Shown: positions 43,726 through 56,300 of the stretch, in pieces | Position numbering within the stretch: the first letter of the stretch is position 1 | Layout of the letters: each line of letters begins with the position of its first letter | Origin: Panulirus ornatus | Taxonomy: Eukaryota > Arthropoda > Malacostraca > Decapoda > Palinuridae | DNA: 64,000 nt | Direction of reading: 5' to 3' | NCBI RefSeq assembly: GCF_036320965.1 | Contig: NC_092240.1 | Location: forward strand, 15,744,501 to 15,808,500 | The notes under the pieces: model-generated | What the model saw: the letters and a program-made list of their open reading frames with translations, nothing else | What the model was told of the DNA's origin: nothing | Databases searched by the model: none | Program-made: the position numbers and the translations under genes

Positions 43726-45610
43726 AATGGATGGGGGGAATGCCAGAATCATATGGTGGTGGTGGTGGTGCTGTACTTCAGGTTATGTGTTGTTGTGGAG
43801 GTTAGTGACTGGTTTGACCAACTCTCCAGTGAGGTGGTGTGTCACTATGGTGTGAATTATGCTTGTGGGTAAGAAGGTTGTGCAACACAACCAAGGCATT
43901 TACACCTGGAGTGTGCATAATGACTTCAGAGCAGGTGGACTATGAAGTAACATGGCAGTAAGTATACTCAAGGCTCTGCAAGGCACCCACCCCATGTGAC
44001 GAATGATTAGAGTTTTGTTGTATCACTAGAAGATGCATCACAACAGCACAACCTCAACCACCTCACCTCGTTAAGGTGACCATAAGAGTGTTTGGTATTT
44101 CTTGAAAATCTTTTGAATCTAAATATTAATCTGCGAAGATCTCCTAACCTACAGCCAGTTCAACCAAGAAAAAAATTAATCAAATAAGTACCATTATCCT
44201 GGTCTACATAAAATTCTCCCTATTATTACAAGGCATCTTTTTAAGGCATGCAAGACCATTTTTGATATGCCTCCTATTTGCAATATAAATATTTATATAA
44301 GGTGTTGGGAAACAAGCAATCAAACATACTAGATCTTTGCAAAAAATAAAAAGAGATAGAAAAGTCATCAGAATGTAAAATTAATGCAAATTATAATCAA
44401 AAACTAAAAGAAATGAAGTTTTAGACATTTAAAGGTACAAAAATTCATTTTGCCTAGATGTCAGTATGGATGTTTATAGCAAACACGTGAGGTCCTGGTA
44501 ATAGGAGGTAAAGCAATGAATGTCTTTGCTGACTGATGACTGCAGGGACATTGAGCTTAAATGAGGTACTCCATTTGTCGACAGCACACACTAACACAAC
44601 CTTGGAGATCCTTCCGTGGCTCACAAGCTTCATGGCACATGAAATTTACCAAAAAATTAAAATATACACAAATGAGAGACTCATGTTAAAATAATTGGGT
44701 TTGGGGTACTGATTGTGGCACATGCATAAGTAATACCTGGGTGATTAAAAAAGTGAGAGCACTATTTGGCTATAATTGTTTGGAAAATGTAAGAAGCATA
44801 CACCTTTTAGTATTACCAGTTTCTTATTGTGTTGATTTTCTTGCTATCTGGGGAAGTTAAAATCCTTAGTGAGCCAGACTGGTAATTACCAGAGTTCCAT
44901 AATCATCATTAGCATTTTCCCCTTTCTAAGGCATAATATCCTTTAACATAGCTTATTTCAGGTCCACACATCCTTGTTAAGTTCATTCTTTTCATTTGAG
45001 ACCTTTTTCTGAATGACTGACTTTCATTCTATTGTGCTGCAAACTAAAAAAAAATCCGAAATTTTGCTAAATTTCATTGGGCATTAGTCTTACAGACTGC
45101 TTAAGCAACAATATAAATATTTTCGTGACTTCATTTTTCTTATTTTGTCTCACCTACATTGTAAATAAATTTCAACCTCGAGTGTTCCTTTGACTCCTCT
45201 GTTGCAAAACCTATAATCCTGGGACATGAAAAAATCTGAAAAGCTGGAAACTCACCGCTCTTTGGAAAGTTTCTCATACAAGCAAACTCTCTCTGATATC
45301 CACAAAAACTTCACCAGTATTTACTTCTCCACTGGGCCTACCTGTCAAGGGTCCCACTTCAGCTAATGGGCCAGTACAACTGGATTACTAGCCTAAAAAA
45401 CTCAAATATAAGAATTTGCTTATCTAAAGCAGTTTTTGTAATTACCTATTTGTATGGCACAGTTTTACACTAATTTGGCCCCATCTCTTGAGCTTTCTCT
45501 CCCATCATAAATGATTTTGAACTTCTGTAGCTATCTGCCTTCATTTTCCTTACTCACTTCATTCTATCCATCCTCTTCTATATATATATAAAATATAGTA
45601 CTCTTTCCTA
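43726..45610. other. Array 4 flank, then AT-rich sequence
   Basis: Positions 43,850-43,945 resemble the flank of array 2. From about 44,080 onward there is unique-looking AT-rich DNA with no gene recognised. Confidence 0.4.
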
Positions 45611-45619
45611 ACAAGTTCT

Positions 45620-47130
45620 TTACTCAATCTGATTGCTTGTTTTTTCTCTTAACATCTGTTGAGGAATTATTCATTACTGACATCATTAAAGAGGTTTAAC
45701 ATCTAAAGGTTGGTGTCAAATTCCCGTACTCTTCTTTTTCATGACAAAGGCCTATAACCTCTCACTAATACTTGGCTCTTTTAATTTTGGTAAATCTTTG
45801 TTGCCCTCCACTGTACATTTTCCATTAGTTCGCTGTGCTTATGACTAAATTTGAAAAGTGTTATCTACTATAGTTTTCACCTAAGATAGTATGTGAACAG
45901 TTGTTCATATTTGATCTATGGCTTAAATGCAATTCTATTATTTGCCTCCAAACAGTTTGTCTCCTTTAAAATTCCCCGAGGATGTGGCTGTGGCAGTGAA
46001 TCAGGAACAATGCTAGCTCCCAAGTTCCTCTTGCATACAGATTCTTGCTATGTATCATCCTGGTGACTTTTCATTTACTTTGGTTGAATTTCATAACCAT
46101 GTATCAGACCAGCTTAGAAGTTTGTTTAGTACCCCTTGTTTTTTTATGCAATCTTCCTTACTGTTTACTGCCCTCATGACCTTGGCATCATGTTAACATT
46201 ATCTGGAATGTCAGCTACATAAATCAAGAAGAGCAATGATTCCAGGAATGGACCATAAGGCAAACAATTGATGACTCTAATCCATTTTGGCAAGGTTCCT
46301 CTGACATGTGCCCTTTGTTCCTTTCCACTAAGTTAAGTTTCTATCCCTTTAAAGAGTCTCTTCCTTATGTCAACTGGAAATTACAGCTATTTTACCAGCC
46401 TCTGATGTTGTCAAGTCAAATGCATTCTAACAGCCCAAGACACATACAAACCACCCAACATTCTCGTCTAAGATGGAATCTCATAATAGTCAAAGATATT
46501 TGTAACACATTACTTAATTTCCCTGAATCTAAATTGTGTTTCACCTCTGCATATAAACATATATTTCCTTTCTTATTATCTTTTTCAGCATTCTGCACAC
46601 CACACTTGGACTGGAGACTAGTCTTTAGTTTAGCACTACTTCCCAGTTCCTATGGTAGGTATGACATTTGTCCTCTTCCACTCCCTTGGCACTTGACTCT
46701 TTAACATCTTCAACATTTTAAGTGGCTTTTCAAGCATATCTGCACACTTCTTTGGCACACACAGAGAAAATTCATCAAGACAGTGAGCTTTGTATGAGTT
46801 AAGGCTCTTTAGTAGAATGGTTGTCTCTACATAATATTTAATTGCTTTCCAAGTTTTCTTCCCCACTGTACTTCACCAGTGTTAGTGTCTTCCACTGTGA
46901 AAACACCTTTGACTTGTTATTCAGCTTCTCATATATTATCCTCCAAAAGTCTTTCCTCTGAATCTTGTAGCCTGATTAGTTTATTTTTAACCTAAAATTT
47001 CTTGCTCTTTCATGTCTTTCAAATTCCGACTTGATATAGTACCAGCTTGTGCCATCTCCACAATACAAACCTAGGCTCTCTCACTTCATGACACCCTTTC
47101 TTGAAATATGCCTCTCTTTCTTTAACCTTC
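45620..47130 (-). pseudogene. Ancient CR1/L2-like LINE reverse transcriptase relic
   Basis: Reading right to left on the minus strand in shifting frames: KVKEREAYFKKGCHEVRE (about 47,120), then VFTVEDTNT near 46,900. The clearest part is at 46,640-46,860: VETTILLKSLNSYKA, LDEFSLCVPKKCADMLEKPL and QVPREWKRTNVIPT. This matches the KSxGPDEhxPxxLKECADxLAxPL plus VPxEWKxANVxPI block of CR1/L2/Jockey-group RTs. SPSVVCRMLKKI follows, then YVADIPDN near 46,210 and LLSWSDTWL near 46,110. At 45,680-45,840 ENVQWRATKI and KRRVREFDTNL match the C-terminal QRRATK and KRRxRGDL blocks. It is riddled with stops and unrelated to the RTE family that dominates the window. Confidence 0.65.
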
Positions 47131-47915
47131 CCTCTGTATTTGATGCTAAAAGTACTTATGTATGAATTCCATTGAAAACTTTATAGAACCTTCAGTAATA
47201 ATGACCTATATCATGTCTGCTGAACTCCATTTCCTAGTTCACGTTCTGATAAAAATTGCTTAGTTGTGCAGTTCCTATGGTTTGTACTACTCTTTAAGCT
47301 TGGTTTCATTTTTTTATGTCCTCATTTACTAAATAAGTTTCATCCTGATGTGTAAAATGATCACTTGAGTGAGCATACAAGCATGAATGTTTGCAGCAAA
47401 TGTGGAAAAGCCATGTGCATGACAGTCAGTGGTAAATCAGTAGACTGTGATCACTGCCCGCTCTCTCAAAATAGCTTTTTATCATTCCATTTATAAGACC
47501 TTACCTATGGTTCATTGCCAGTTACTCTAAAGGCATGCATTAGAACTTTTACACCAATGTATTAACATCTAAATTAGTGTGAAGATAAGATACAATACAT
47601 CTTTCGTACAACAGCTCACTTTCTGTGTGGCAGCCATTAGTTTAATCTAGGGTCTTTCATCCAAGAGAATGAGTCCCAATACACAAATAGTTTCATTGGT
47701 GAAAATGAGTCCCAGTACACAAATAACTACCCTAACAGCCCTTTCCAAAAGACTGGACAAAAGCCAAATCTTGTACTAGCATAATCATAAAGTACCATGT
47801 GGACTATGTTATGAGATCTTGTTAGTAAATATTACATACTGGAACCTTAAATATTTATGTGAAATTACGAGGTTTTTGTATAGTTTCTTATGAAACACAA
47901 GACATATAGTATGCA
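47131..47915. other. AT-rich sequence with a small tandem repeat
   Basis: No gene recognised. About 47,670-47,730 carries a ~37-bp tandem repeat with ATGAGTCCCAATACACAAAT and a close variant. Confidence 0.45.
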
Positions 47916-48445
47916 CAGAGAGGGAGAGAGAGCAGGAGGAGTAGTTCCCAGTGAAAGAAGATCTACATTAAGAATGAGTAATGTCACCATGGGTGTTTAA
48001 TGTTTATGGATTGGGTTGTGATGAAGGTAAAAGCAAAGATCTTAGTGCAAAGGAAAGGTCTATGCTGGAAATAAGAAAGCATGGGAGGTGAATCCTTTGC
48101 TGTTTGCAGATGAACTAAGCTCTGGTAGCAAACTCGAGAGAGAAAATCTTAGATGGTGCAAGAGTTTGGGTGTGTGCAAAAGGAGAAAACTGGGAGTAAT
48201 TCTAAACTAAATTAAGGCACTGAGATGCAGCAAGAGAATATGAGAGGATGAAATTAGCGTAAGTCTTAATGGCGAGGACCTGAACAAAGTGGAATGCTCA
48301 TATACCTAAGAGCGGACAAGGCTGCTGATGGAACCAAGACACTGAAGTGAGCCATGGGTTGGAAGAGGAAGCCAAGGTCCTGGATTTATTAAGGGTTGTG
48401 TGGAGGGAGAGATCAGTGTCTGGGAGTGCAAAGATGGTTAGTTGA
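47916..48445 (+). mobile_element. Ancient window-LINE relic L22
   Basis: Plus-strand RT remnant: GAGCAGGAGGAGTAGTTCCC (GREESDWFS region), CCATGGGTGTTTAATGTTTATGG (PWLFNLFMDG), GAGGTGAATCCTTTGCTG (WEVSQLL), GCAGATGAACTAAGCTCTGG (ADDTALV), TACCTAAGAGCGGACAAGG (YLGVDL). Many indels and stops. It is the most diverged member of the family here and shows that the family has been active for a long time. Confidence 0.7.
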
Positions 48446-49440
48446 AATGGTTCATTAGGCTAGCACCTATTGCTAACCAAACAAACATCATGCTTGATGA
48501 TAATGTTTCAAATTAAAAGGTAGGAGCTGTCAGAGGACAGAACAGCTTAACTTGAAAGCTATTGATATCACTACGATAAACACTCTAATCATATGAAACA
48601 ATGTCTCTAATGTTGACATTTATGATGTCTTTAATCTCTGAAGGGGAAAATAATATATAGATAAGATCCAAAAATGCCTACTTTAAAAATTATTTCATTT
48701 CCAGTAAATCTAATTGCCCTCCATGATTCAAAGCATATTAGCTGGAGAAATCAAGGATTCTTAAAAATACTTGAAGCCACTGAAGAAGCAGCTGGTATGG
48801 CATAGACATTCAATTAAGAAAAAATATTCTCTGTGAATAATCTGAGCTAATGAAAACAGCTACTTGTCATAATTAAACCCTTACTGTGCTGTTGGCATCA
48901 ATCTACACTTGCATGGCAGAGTACTACTGGTATCAATCTATACATCTAATTTTTTGTTATAAGCTGAATTCCACATGTACTTTCTGTTGGCTGGCTACTG
49001 ACGAAAATCCAAACAAAGGATTAATGAAGCTGCCATAGTGAGGCCTTAGTAACCTGCTTGTGACTATGGTGGATGGCCATGCATTGTTTTCATGGGACTC
49101 ACCACGTCTGTGCCCACTTTGCTGCTTGTACTCTGAACTTGCCAATGAGGTATAAAATGTTTTGCCTAAACTAGGAATAATTAACTCTTCATTCAAGAGA
49201 AACAATTAATGGCTTTGATAGTTTTTGTGCAACTAATCATATTAATCTAAAAGTTAAAAATCTTTTATATCCTTAATTCGTTATAAAAGTGTTTTTCCTA
49301 AACTGAGAATGGCTCAGTCATAATTCATACTCTCAAAAAAGTGTTTTTATATTTTTTGTGCTGGTAGTCATAAATGAAGTGAGTACTTTGAAGGGTTCTT
49401 GAATTATTTTGATGAGAGGGTAGCACATGTAGGGTGTTTG
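48446..49440. other. AT-rich sequence with no recognised gene
   Basis: Nothing recognised; no long frame with domain similarity. Confidence 0.4.
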
Positions 49441-50600
49441 GGTCAGGAATGAATGTAAAGCAAGAGTTGTGGCAAATGGTTTGGTAAAGAGAAAAGAGAT
49501 GATAAAAGCCTTTCATAACATGAAATGTGGCAAGGCGGCTGTAATGGATGGCACTACAATTGAATATCTTACAAAAGGGGGTGAATGTGTTGTTGACAGC
49601 TTAGTTAGAATTTCAGTGTAAGTAAAGTTCATGGTGAGGTGCCTGAGGATTGACAGAAGGCTTGTATGGTGCCACTGTATAAAGGTGGGGATACAAAGAT
49701 GGAAGTTCAAATTACAGAGGTATAAGGTTTTTGAGTGTACCTTGTAAGTTGTATGGAAGAGTTATGACTGAAAGGGTGACAGCATGCAAGTAGCATCAGT
49801 CTGGGAAAGAACAATGTGATTTAAGGAATGGTAGAGAATGTATGGATCAAGTATCTGCTTTGAATGTTGTGTGTGAGTAATACTTAGAAAAACAATGGAT
49901 CAGATATTTGCTTTAAAGAATGTGTATGAGAAATGCTTAGGAGAAACAGAGGTGGTTTCTACGTGACATTTGTGGATCTGAAGAAAGCAAATGATAGGGT
50001 TGATGAAGATGCTCTGGAGAAGGTGCTACAAACAAATGCTAAGGGATGAAACCTACCAGAAGCAGTAAGGAGTTTTTCTCAAAAGAGTAAAGTGAGGGGT
50101 GAGTAGGATGAGAGGAGGCTGAATGGTTCCATGTGAAGGTGTGTTTGTCACCATGGCTGTTTAATCTGTTTATGTGAAAGGGAGATGAATGCAAAGATCT
50201 TGGAAAGAGGAGCAGGTATGCAGTCTGTTGGAGGTAGAGGGGTCTAGAAGGTAATATGTTTGCTGATGAACTGGCACTGGTGACAAGTATGAGAGAGAAA
50301 CTGCATTATTTGGTGTGTAGAGTATGTGAAAGGAGAAAATTTTGAGCAAAGGTGAATAAAAGCATGATCATTAGGTTTATCAGTGTAAAGAAACAGGTTA
50401 CTTGGAATACGAGTATGAATGGAGAGAACTTGTTGGAAGTTGGGTGTTATATATACATGGGAGTGGATAGGCAGTGACTGGAACCATGGAAACCGAAGTA
50501 AGCCTTAGTCTGGGGGAAAGGTTTAGGGTGCAGTAAGAAAAAAGTGGAAAGAGAGGTCACTGTTTTAAAGGCAATGATTGTTATATTTGATGGTATAGTA
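49441..50600 (+). mobile_element. Ancient window-LINE relic L23
   Basis: Broken RT from the fingers onward: AATGGATGGCACTACAATTGAA (LDGIAVEF), GTGCCACTGTATAAAGGTGG (VPLYKG), AATTACAGAGGTATAAGG (NYRGIS), GAAGAACAATGT-like GEEQC region at 49,805-49,830, TTTGTGGATCTGAAGAAAGC (motif A), CACCATGGCTGTTTAATCTG (motif B), TTTGCTGATGAACTGGC (motif C). An internal duplication of the MDQVSALN block is visible at about 49,850-49,925. Numerous stops and frameshifts. Confidence 0.75.
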
Positions 50601-50604
50601 GTCA

Positions 50605-51268
50605 GGTGAGAAACTGCAGAAGTTGGTGACTGAGTTTGGTAAGAAACTGCAGAAGTTGGTGACTGAGTTTGGTAAAGTGTGTGAAAGAAGCAAGTTGAGA
50701 GTAAATGTGAATAAGAACAAGGTTATTAGGTTCATTAGGGTTGAGGGACAAGTTAACTGGGAGGTAAGTTTGAATGGAGAAAAAATGGAGGAGGTGAAGT
50801 GTTTTAGATATCTGGGAGTGGACTTAGCAGTGGATGGAACCATGGAAGCGGAACTGAGTCACAGAGTGGGGGAGGAAGCGAAGGTTCTGGGAGCGTTGAA
50901 GAATGTGTGGAAGGCAAGAACGTCATCCTGGAGAGCAAAAATGGGTATGTTTGAAGGAATAGTGGTTCCAACAATCTTATATGGTTGTAAGGCATGGGCT
51001 ATAGATAAGATTGTGCAGAGGAGGGTGGATGTGTTGAAAATGATATGCATGAGGACAATATGTGGTATGAGGTAGTTTGATCAAGTGTGTAATGAAAGGG
51101 TACTAGAGATGTGTGGTAATAAAAATAATGTGGTTGAGAGAGCAGAAGAGGGTGTGTTGAAATGGTTTGGACATAAGGAGAGAATGAGTGAGGGAAGATT
51201 GACAAAGAGGATATATGTGTCAAAGGTGGAGGGAGGAAGGAGAAGTAGGAGACCAAATTGGAGGTGGT
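50605..51268 (+). mobile_element. Window LINE copy L24, internal RT fragment
   Basis: From GEKLQKLVTEFGKV to the RSRRPNWRW block, long-type residues. A perfect 33-bp in-frame tandem duplication starts at 50,610 and 50,643 (KKLQKLVTEFG twice). The frame is open to 51,075, then stops at TAG (51,074) and resumes. It lacks the 3' UTR; a partner-SINE fragment takes over at 51,269. Confidence 0.85.
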
Positions 51269-51350
51269 AGTCCCTCAAAGGCCCAGTCCTCTGTTCTTAA
51301 CGCTACCTCGCTAATGCGGGAAATGGCGAATAGTTTGAAAGAAGAAAGAA
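51269..51350 (+). mobile_element. Partner SINE 3' fragment
   Basis: TCCCTCAAAGGCCCAGTCCTC, the hairpin GCTACCTCGCTAATGCGGG and the A-rich tail. It is fused to the LINE at GGTGGTAG|TCCCTC. Confidence 0.85.
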
Positions 51351-51520
51351 AGATGTATATATATTTATACATTGAAATGTATGGGTATGTATATGTGCGT
51401 GTGTGGACGTGTAGGTATATACATGTGTATGTGGGTGGGTTGGGCCATTCTTTCGTCTGTTTCCTTGCGCTACCTCGCTGACACGGGAGACAGCGACAAA
51501 GTATAATAAATAGAAATAAA
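51351..51520 (+). mobile_element. Window LINE long 3' UTR fragment
   Basis: Only the last ~165 bp: GAAATGTATGGGTATGTATATG, GTGTGTGGACGTGTAGG, GGGTGGGTTGGGCCATTC and the terminal stem-loop with loop TGAC. An extremely 5'-truncated insertion. Confidence 0.85.
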
Positions 51521-51539
51521 GAATTTATTTTTATTTATT

Positions 51540-51808
51540 TTATTATACTTTGTCGCTGTCTCCCACGTTTGCGAGGTAGCGCAAGGAAACAGACGAAAGA
51601 AATGGCCCAACCCCCCCATACACATGTATATACATACGTCCACACACGCAAATATACATACCTACACAGCTTTCCATGGTTTACCCCAGACGCTTCACAT
51701 GCCTTGATTCAGTCCACTGACAGCACGTCAACCCCGGTATACCACATCGCTCCAATTCACTCTATTCCTTGCCCTCCTTTCACCCTCCTGCATGTTCAGG
51801 CCCCGATT
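51540..51808 (-). mobile_element. Window LINE fragment L25, short 3' UTR and C-terminal codons
   Basis: Minus-strand tail-to-tail partner of the preceding fragment. It contains the short UTR and the last ~25 codons, then breaks off at GGCCCCGAT. Confidence 0.85.
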
Positions 51809-52230
51809 ATTATCATTATACTTGATCACCATTTACCACATTAGCGAGGTAGCGCAAGGAAACAGATTAAGAAAGACCCATCCACTCACATACACATATA
51901 TATATACGTATACACACATACACATACATATCAACATATACAGTACAAATATACATACTTATACTATACATATACAGACACATACATATATACACATGTA
52001 CATATTCATATTCACTTGCCTTCATGCGTTCCCGGCACCACTCCACCCCATTGGAAACAGCATCGCCACCCCCTGCATCAGGGAGGTAGCACCAGGAAAA
52101 CAGACAAAAAAGGCCACATTTGCTCACACTCAGTCTCTAGCTGTCATGTATAATGCACCGAAACCACAGCTCCCTATCCACATCCAAGCCCCACAGACCT
52201 TTCCATGGCTTACCCCAGATGTTTCATATA
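51809..52230 (-). mobile_element. Window LINE fragment L26, diverged long 3' UTR
   Basis: Hairpin region TTACCACATTAGCGAGGTAGC at about 51,834, CA/TA-rich middle, a second cassette with CCTGCATCAGGGAGGTAGC (about 52,072), then the TAGCTGTCATGTATAATGCAC block. A more diverged third variant of the long UTR. Confidence 0.8.
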
Positions 52231-52446
52231 TCCCTAAGGAAGGGAGAACAAATTCTACTTATGTATTCCATGCGCGTCATAGAAGGCGACTAAGAGGGGT
52301 GGAAGCAGGGGGCTACAAATCCTCCCCTCCAGTTTTTATTTTTCCAAAAGAAGTAACAGAGAAAGGGGCCAAGTGAAGATTTTCCCTCTAAGGCTCAATC
52401 CTCTGTTTTATTGCTACCTCACTAATGCAGGAAATGATGAATAAGT
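52231..52446 (+). mobile_element. Partner SINE copy, diverged
   Basis: From CCCTAAGGAAGGGAGAAC through GTCATAGAAGGCGACTAAG, TTTTTCCAAAAGAAGTAACAG and GGCTCAATCCTCTG to the hairpin GCTACCTCACTAATGCAGG. All blocks are in the standard order. Confidence 0.8.
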
Positions 52447-52471
52447 ATAAAAAAAATATATACATATATAT

Positions 52472-53085
52472 ACATAGTGGTTCCAACAATGTTGTATGGT
52501 TGCGAGGCGTGGGCTATGGATAGAGTTGTGCGCAGGAGGTTGGATGTGCTGGAAATGAGATGTTTGAGGACAATGTGTGGTGTGAGGTGGTTTGATCGAG
52601 TGAGTAACGTAAGGGTAAGAGAGATGTGTGGAAATAAAAAGAGCGTGGTTGAGAGAGCAGAAGAGGGTGTTTTGAAGTGGTTTGGGCACATGGAGAGGAT
52701 GAGTGAGGAAAGATTGACCAAGAGGATATATGTGTCGGAGGTGGAGGGAACAAGGAGAAGAGGGAGACCAAATTGGAGGTGGAAAGATGGAGTGAAAAAG
52801 ATTTTGTGTGATCGGGGCCTGAACATGCAGGAGGGTGAAAGGAGGGCAAGGAATAGAGTGAATTGGAGCGATGTGGTATACCGGGGTTGACGTGCTGTCA
52901 GTGGATTGAAGCAGGGCATGTGAAGCGTCTGGGGTAAACCATGGAAAGCTGTGTAGGTATGTATATTTGCGTGTGTGGACGTATGTATATACATGTGTAT
53001 GGGGGGGGGTTGGGCCATTTCTTTCATCTGTTTCCTTGCGCTACCTCGCAAACGCGGGAGACAGCGACAAAGTATAATAAAAAAA
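52472..53085 (+). mobile_element. Window LINE copy L27, short-UTR type
   Basis: It starts at VVPTMLYGCEAW and is in frame for about 135 codons to the stop at 52,888-52,890, then the short 3' UTR and terminal stem-loop at about 53,038-53,066. Confidence 0.9.
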
Positions 53086-53129
53086 ATAATAATAATGTAC
53101 ATACATGTAATTTTGTTTATTTATTATTT

Positions 53130-53305
53130 TTATTATACTTTGTTGCTGTCTCCCACATTAGCAAGGTAGCGCAAGGAAACAGACAAAAGAATGGCCCAAC
53201 CCACCCACATAAACATGTATAAACATACACGTCCACACACACACATATACATACCTATACATTTCAACGTATACATCTATATACATACACAGACATATAC
53301 ATAAT
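53130..53305 (-). mobile_element. Window LINE long 3' UTR fragment L28
   Basis: Terminal ~170 bp of the long UTR, minus strand (TTTGTTGCTGTCTCCCACATT onward, then the CA/TA-rich part), cut by the poly-T tail of L29. Confidence 0.85.
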
Positions 53306-56300
53306 TCATTTTTTTTTTTTTTTTTTTTTGCTTTGTCGCTGTCTCCCACGTTTGCGAGGTAGCGCAAGGAAACAGACGAAAGAAATGGCCCAACCCACCC
53401 CCATACACATGTATATACATACGTCCACACACGCAAATACACATACCTACACAGCTTTCCATGGTTTACCCCAGACGCTTCACATGCCTTGATTCCATCC
53501 ACTGACAGCACGTCAACCCCGGTATACCACATCGCTCCAATTCACTCTATTCCTTGCCCTCCTTTCATCCTCCTGCATGTTCAGGCCCCGATCACACAAA
53601 ATCTTTTTCACTCCATCTTTCCACCTCCAATTTGGTCTCCCTCTTCTCCTTGTTCCCTCCACCTCCGACACATATATCCTCTTGGTCAATCTTTCCTCAC
53701 TCATTCTCTCCATGTGCCCAAACCATTTCAAAACACCCTCTTCTGCTCTCTCAACCACGCTCTTTTTATTTCCACACATCTCTCTTACCCTTACGTTACT
53801 TACTCGATCAAACCACCTCACACCACACATTGTCCTCAAACATCTCATTTCCAGCACATCCATCCTCCTGCGCACAACTCTATCCATAGCCCACACCTCG
53901 CAACCATACAACATTGTTGGAACCACTATTCCTTCAAACATACCCATTTTTGCTTTCCGAGATAATGTTCTCGACTTCCACACATTCTTCAAGGCTCCCA
54001 GAATTTTCGCCCCCTCCCCCACCCTATGATCCACTTCCGCTTCCATGGTTCCATCCGCTGCCAGATCCACTCCCAGATATCTAAAACACTTCACTTCCTC
54101 CAGTTTTTCTCCATTCAAACTCACCTCCCAATTGACTTGACCCTCAACCCTACTGTACCTAATAACCTTGCTCTTATTCACATTTACTCTTAACTTTCTT
54201 CTTTCACACACTTTACCAAACTCAGTCACCAGCTTCTGCAGTTTCTCACATGAATCAGCCACCAGCGCTGTATCATCAGTGAACAACAACTGACTCACTT
54301 CCCAAGCTCTCTCATCCCCAACAGACTTCATACTTGCCCCTCTTTCCAAAACTCTTGCATTCACCTCCCTAACAACCCCATCCATAAACAAATTAAACAA
54401 CCATGGAGACATCACACACCCCTGCCGCAAACCTACATTCACTGAGAACCAATCACTTTCCTCTCTTCCTACACGTACACATGCCTTACATCCTCAATAA
54501 AAACTTTTCACTGCTTCTAACAACTTGCCTCCCACACCATATATTCTTAATACCTTCCACAGAGCAACTCTATCACATGCCTTCTCCAGATCCATAAATG
54601 CTACATACAAATCCATTTGCTTTTCTAAGTATTTCTCACATACATTCTTCAAAGCAAACACCTGATCCACACATCCTCTACCACTTCTGAAACCACACTG
54701 CTCTTCCCCAATCTGATGCTCTGTACATGCCTTCACCCTCTCAATCAATACCCTCCCATATAATTTACCAGGAATACTCAACAAACTTATACCTCTGTAA
54801 TTTGAGCACTCACTCTTATCCCCTTTGCCTTTGTACAATGGCACTATGCACGCATTCCGCCAATCCTCAGGCACCTCACCATGAGTCATACATACATTAA
54901 ATAACCTTACCAACCAGTCAACAATACAGTCACCCCCTTTTTTAATAAATTCCACTGCAATACCATCCAAACCTGCTGCCTTGCCAGCTTTCATCTTCCG
55001 CAAAGCTTTTACTACCTCTTCTCTGCTTACCAAATCATTTTCCCTAACCCTCTCACTTTGCACACCACCTCGACCAAAACACCCTATATCTGCCACTCTA
55101 TCATCAAACACACTCAACAAACCTTCAAAATACTCACTCCATCTCCTTCTCACATCATCACTACTTGTTATCACCTCCCCATTTGCGCCCTTCACTGAAG
55201 TTCCCATTTGCTCCCTTGTCTTACGCACTTTATTTACCTCCTTCCAAAACATCTTTTTATTCTCCCTAAAATTTAATGATACTCTCTCACCCCAACTCTC
55301 ATTTGCCCTCTTTTTCACCTCTTGCACCTTTCTCTTGACCTCCTGTCTCTTTCTTTTATACATCTCCCACTCAATTGCATTTTTTCCCTGCAAAAATTGT
55401 CCAAATGCCTCTCTCTTCTCTTTCACTAATACTCTTACTTCTTCATCCCACCACTCACTACCCTTTCTAATCAACCCACCTCCCACTCTTCTCATGCCAC
55501 AAGCATCTTTTGCGCAATCCATCACTGATTCCCTAAATACATCCCATTCCTCCCCCACTCCCCTTACTTCCATTGTTCTCACCTTTTTCCATTCTGTACT
55601 CAGTCTCTCCTGGTACTTCCTCACACAAGTCTCCTTCCCAAGCTCACTTACTCTCACCACCCTCTTCACCCCAACATACACTCTTCTTTTCTGAAATCCC
55701 ATACAAATCTTCACCTTAGCCTCCACAAGATAATGATCAGACATCCCTCCAGTTGCACCTCTCAGCACATTAACATCCAAAAGTCTCTCTTTCGCGCGCC
55801 TGTCAATTAACACGTAATCCAATAACGCTCTCTGGCCATCTCTCCTACTTACATAAGTATACTTATGTATATCTCGCTTTTTAAACCAGGTATTCCCAAT
55901 CATCAGTCCTTTTTCAGCACATAAATCTACAAGCTCTTCACCATTTCCATTTACAACACTGAACACCCCATGTATACCAATTATTCCCTCAACTGCCACA
56001 TTACTCACCTTTGCATTCAAATCACCCATCACTATAACCCGGTCTCGTGCATCAAAACCACTAACACACTCATTCAGCTGCTCCCAAAACACTTGCCTCT
56101 CATGATCTTTCTTCTCATGCCCAGGTGCATATGCACCAATAATCACCCATCTCTCTCCATCAACTTTCAGTTTTACCCATATTAATCGAGAATTTACTTT
56201 CTTACATTCTATCACATACTCCCACAACTCCTGTTTCAGGAGTACTGCTACTCCTTCCCTTGCTCTTGTCCTCTCACTAACCCCTGACTTTACTCCCAAG

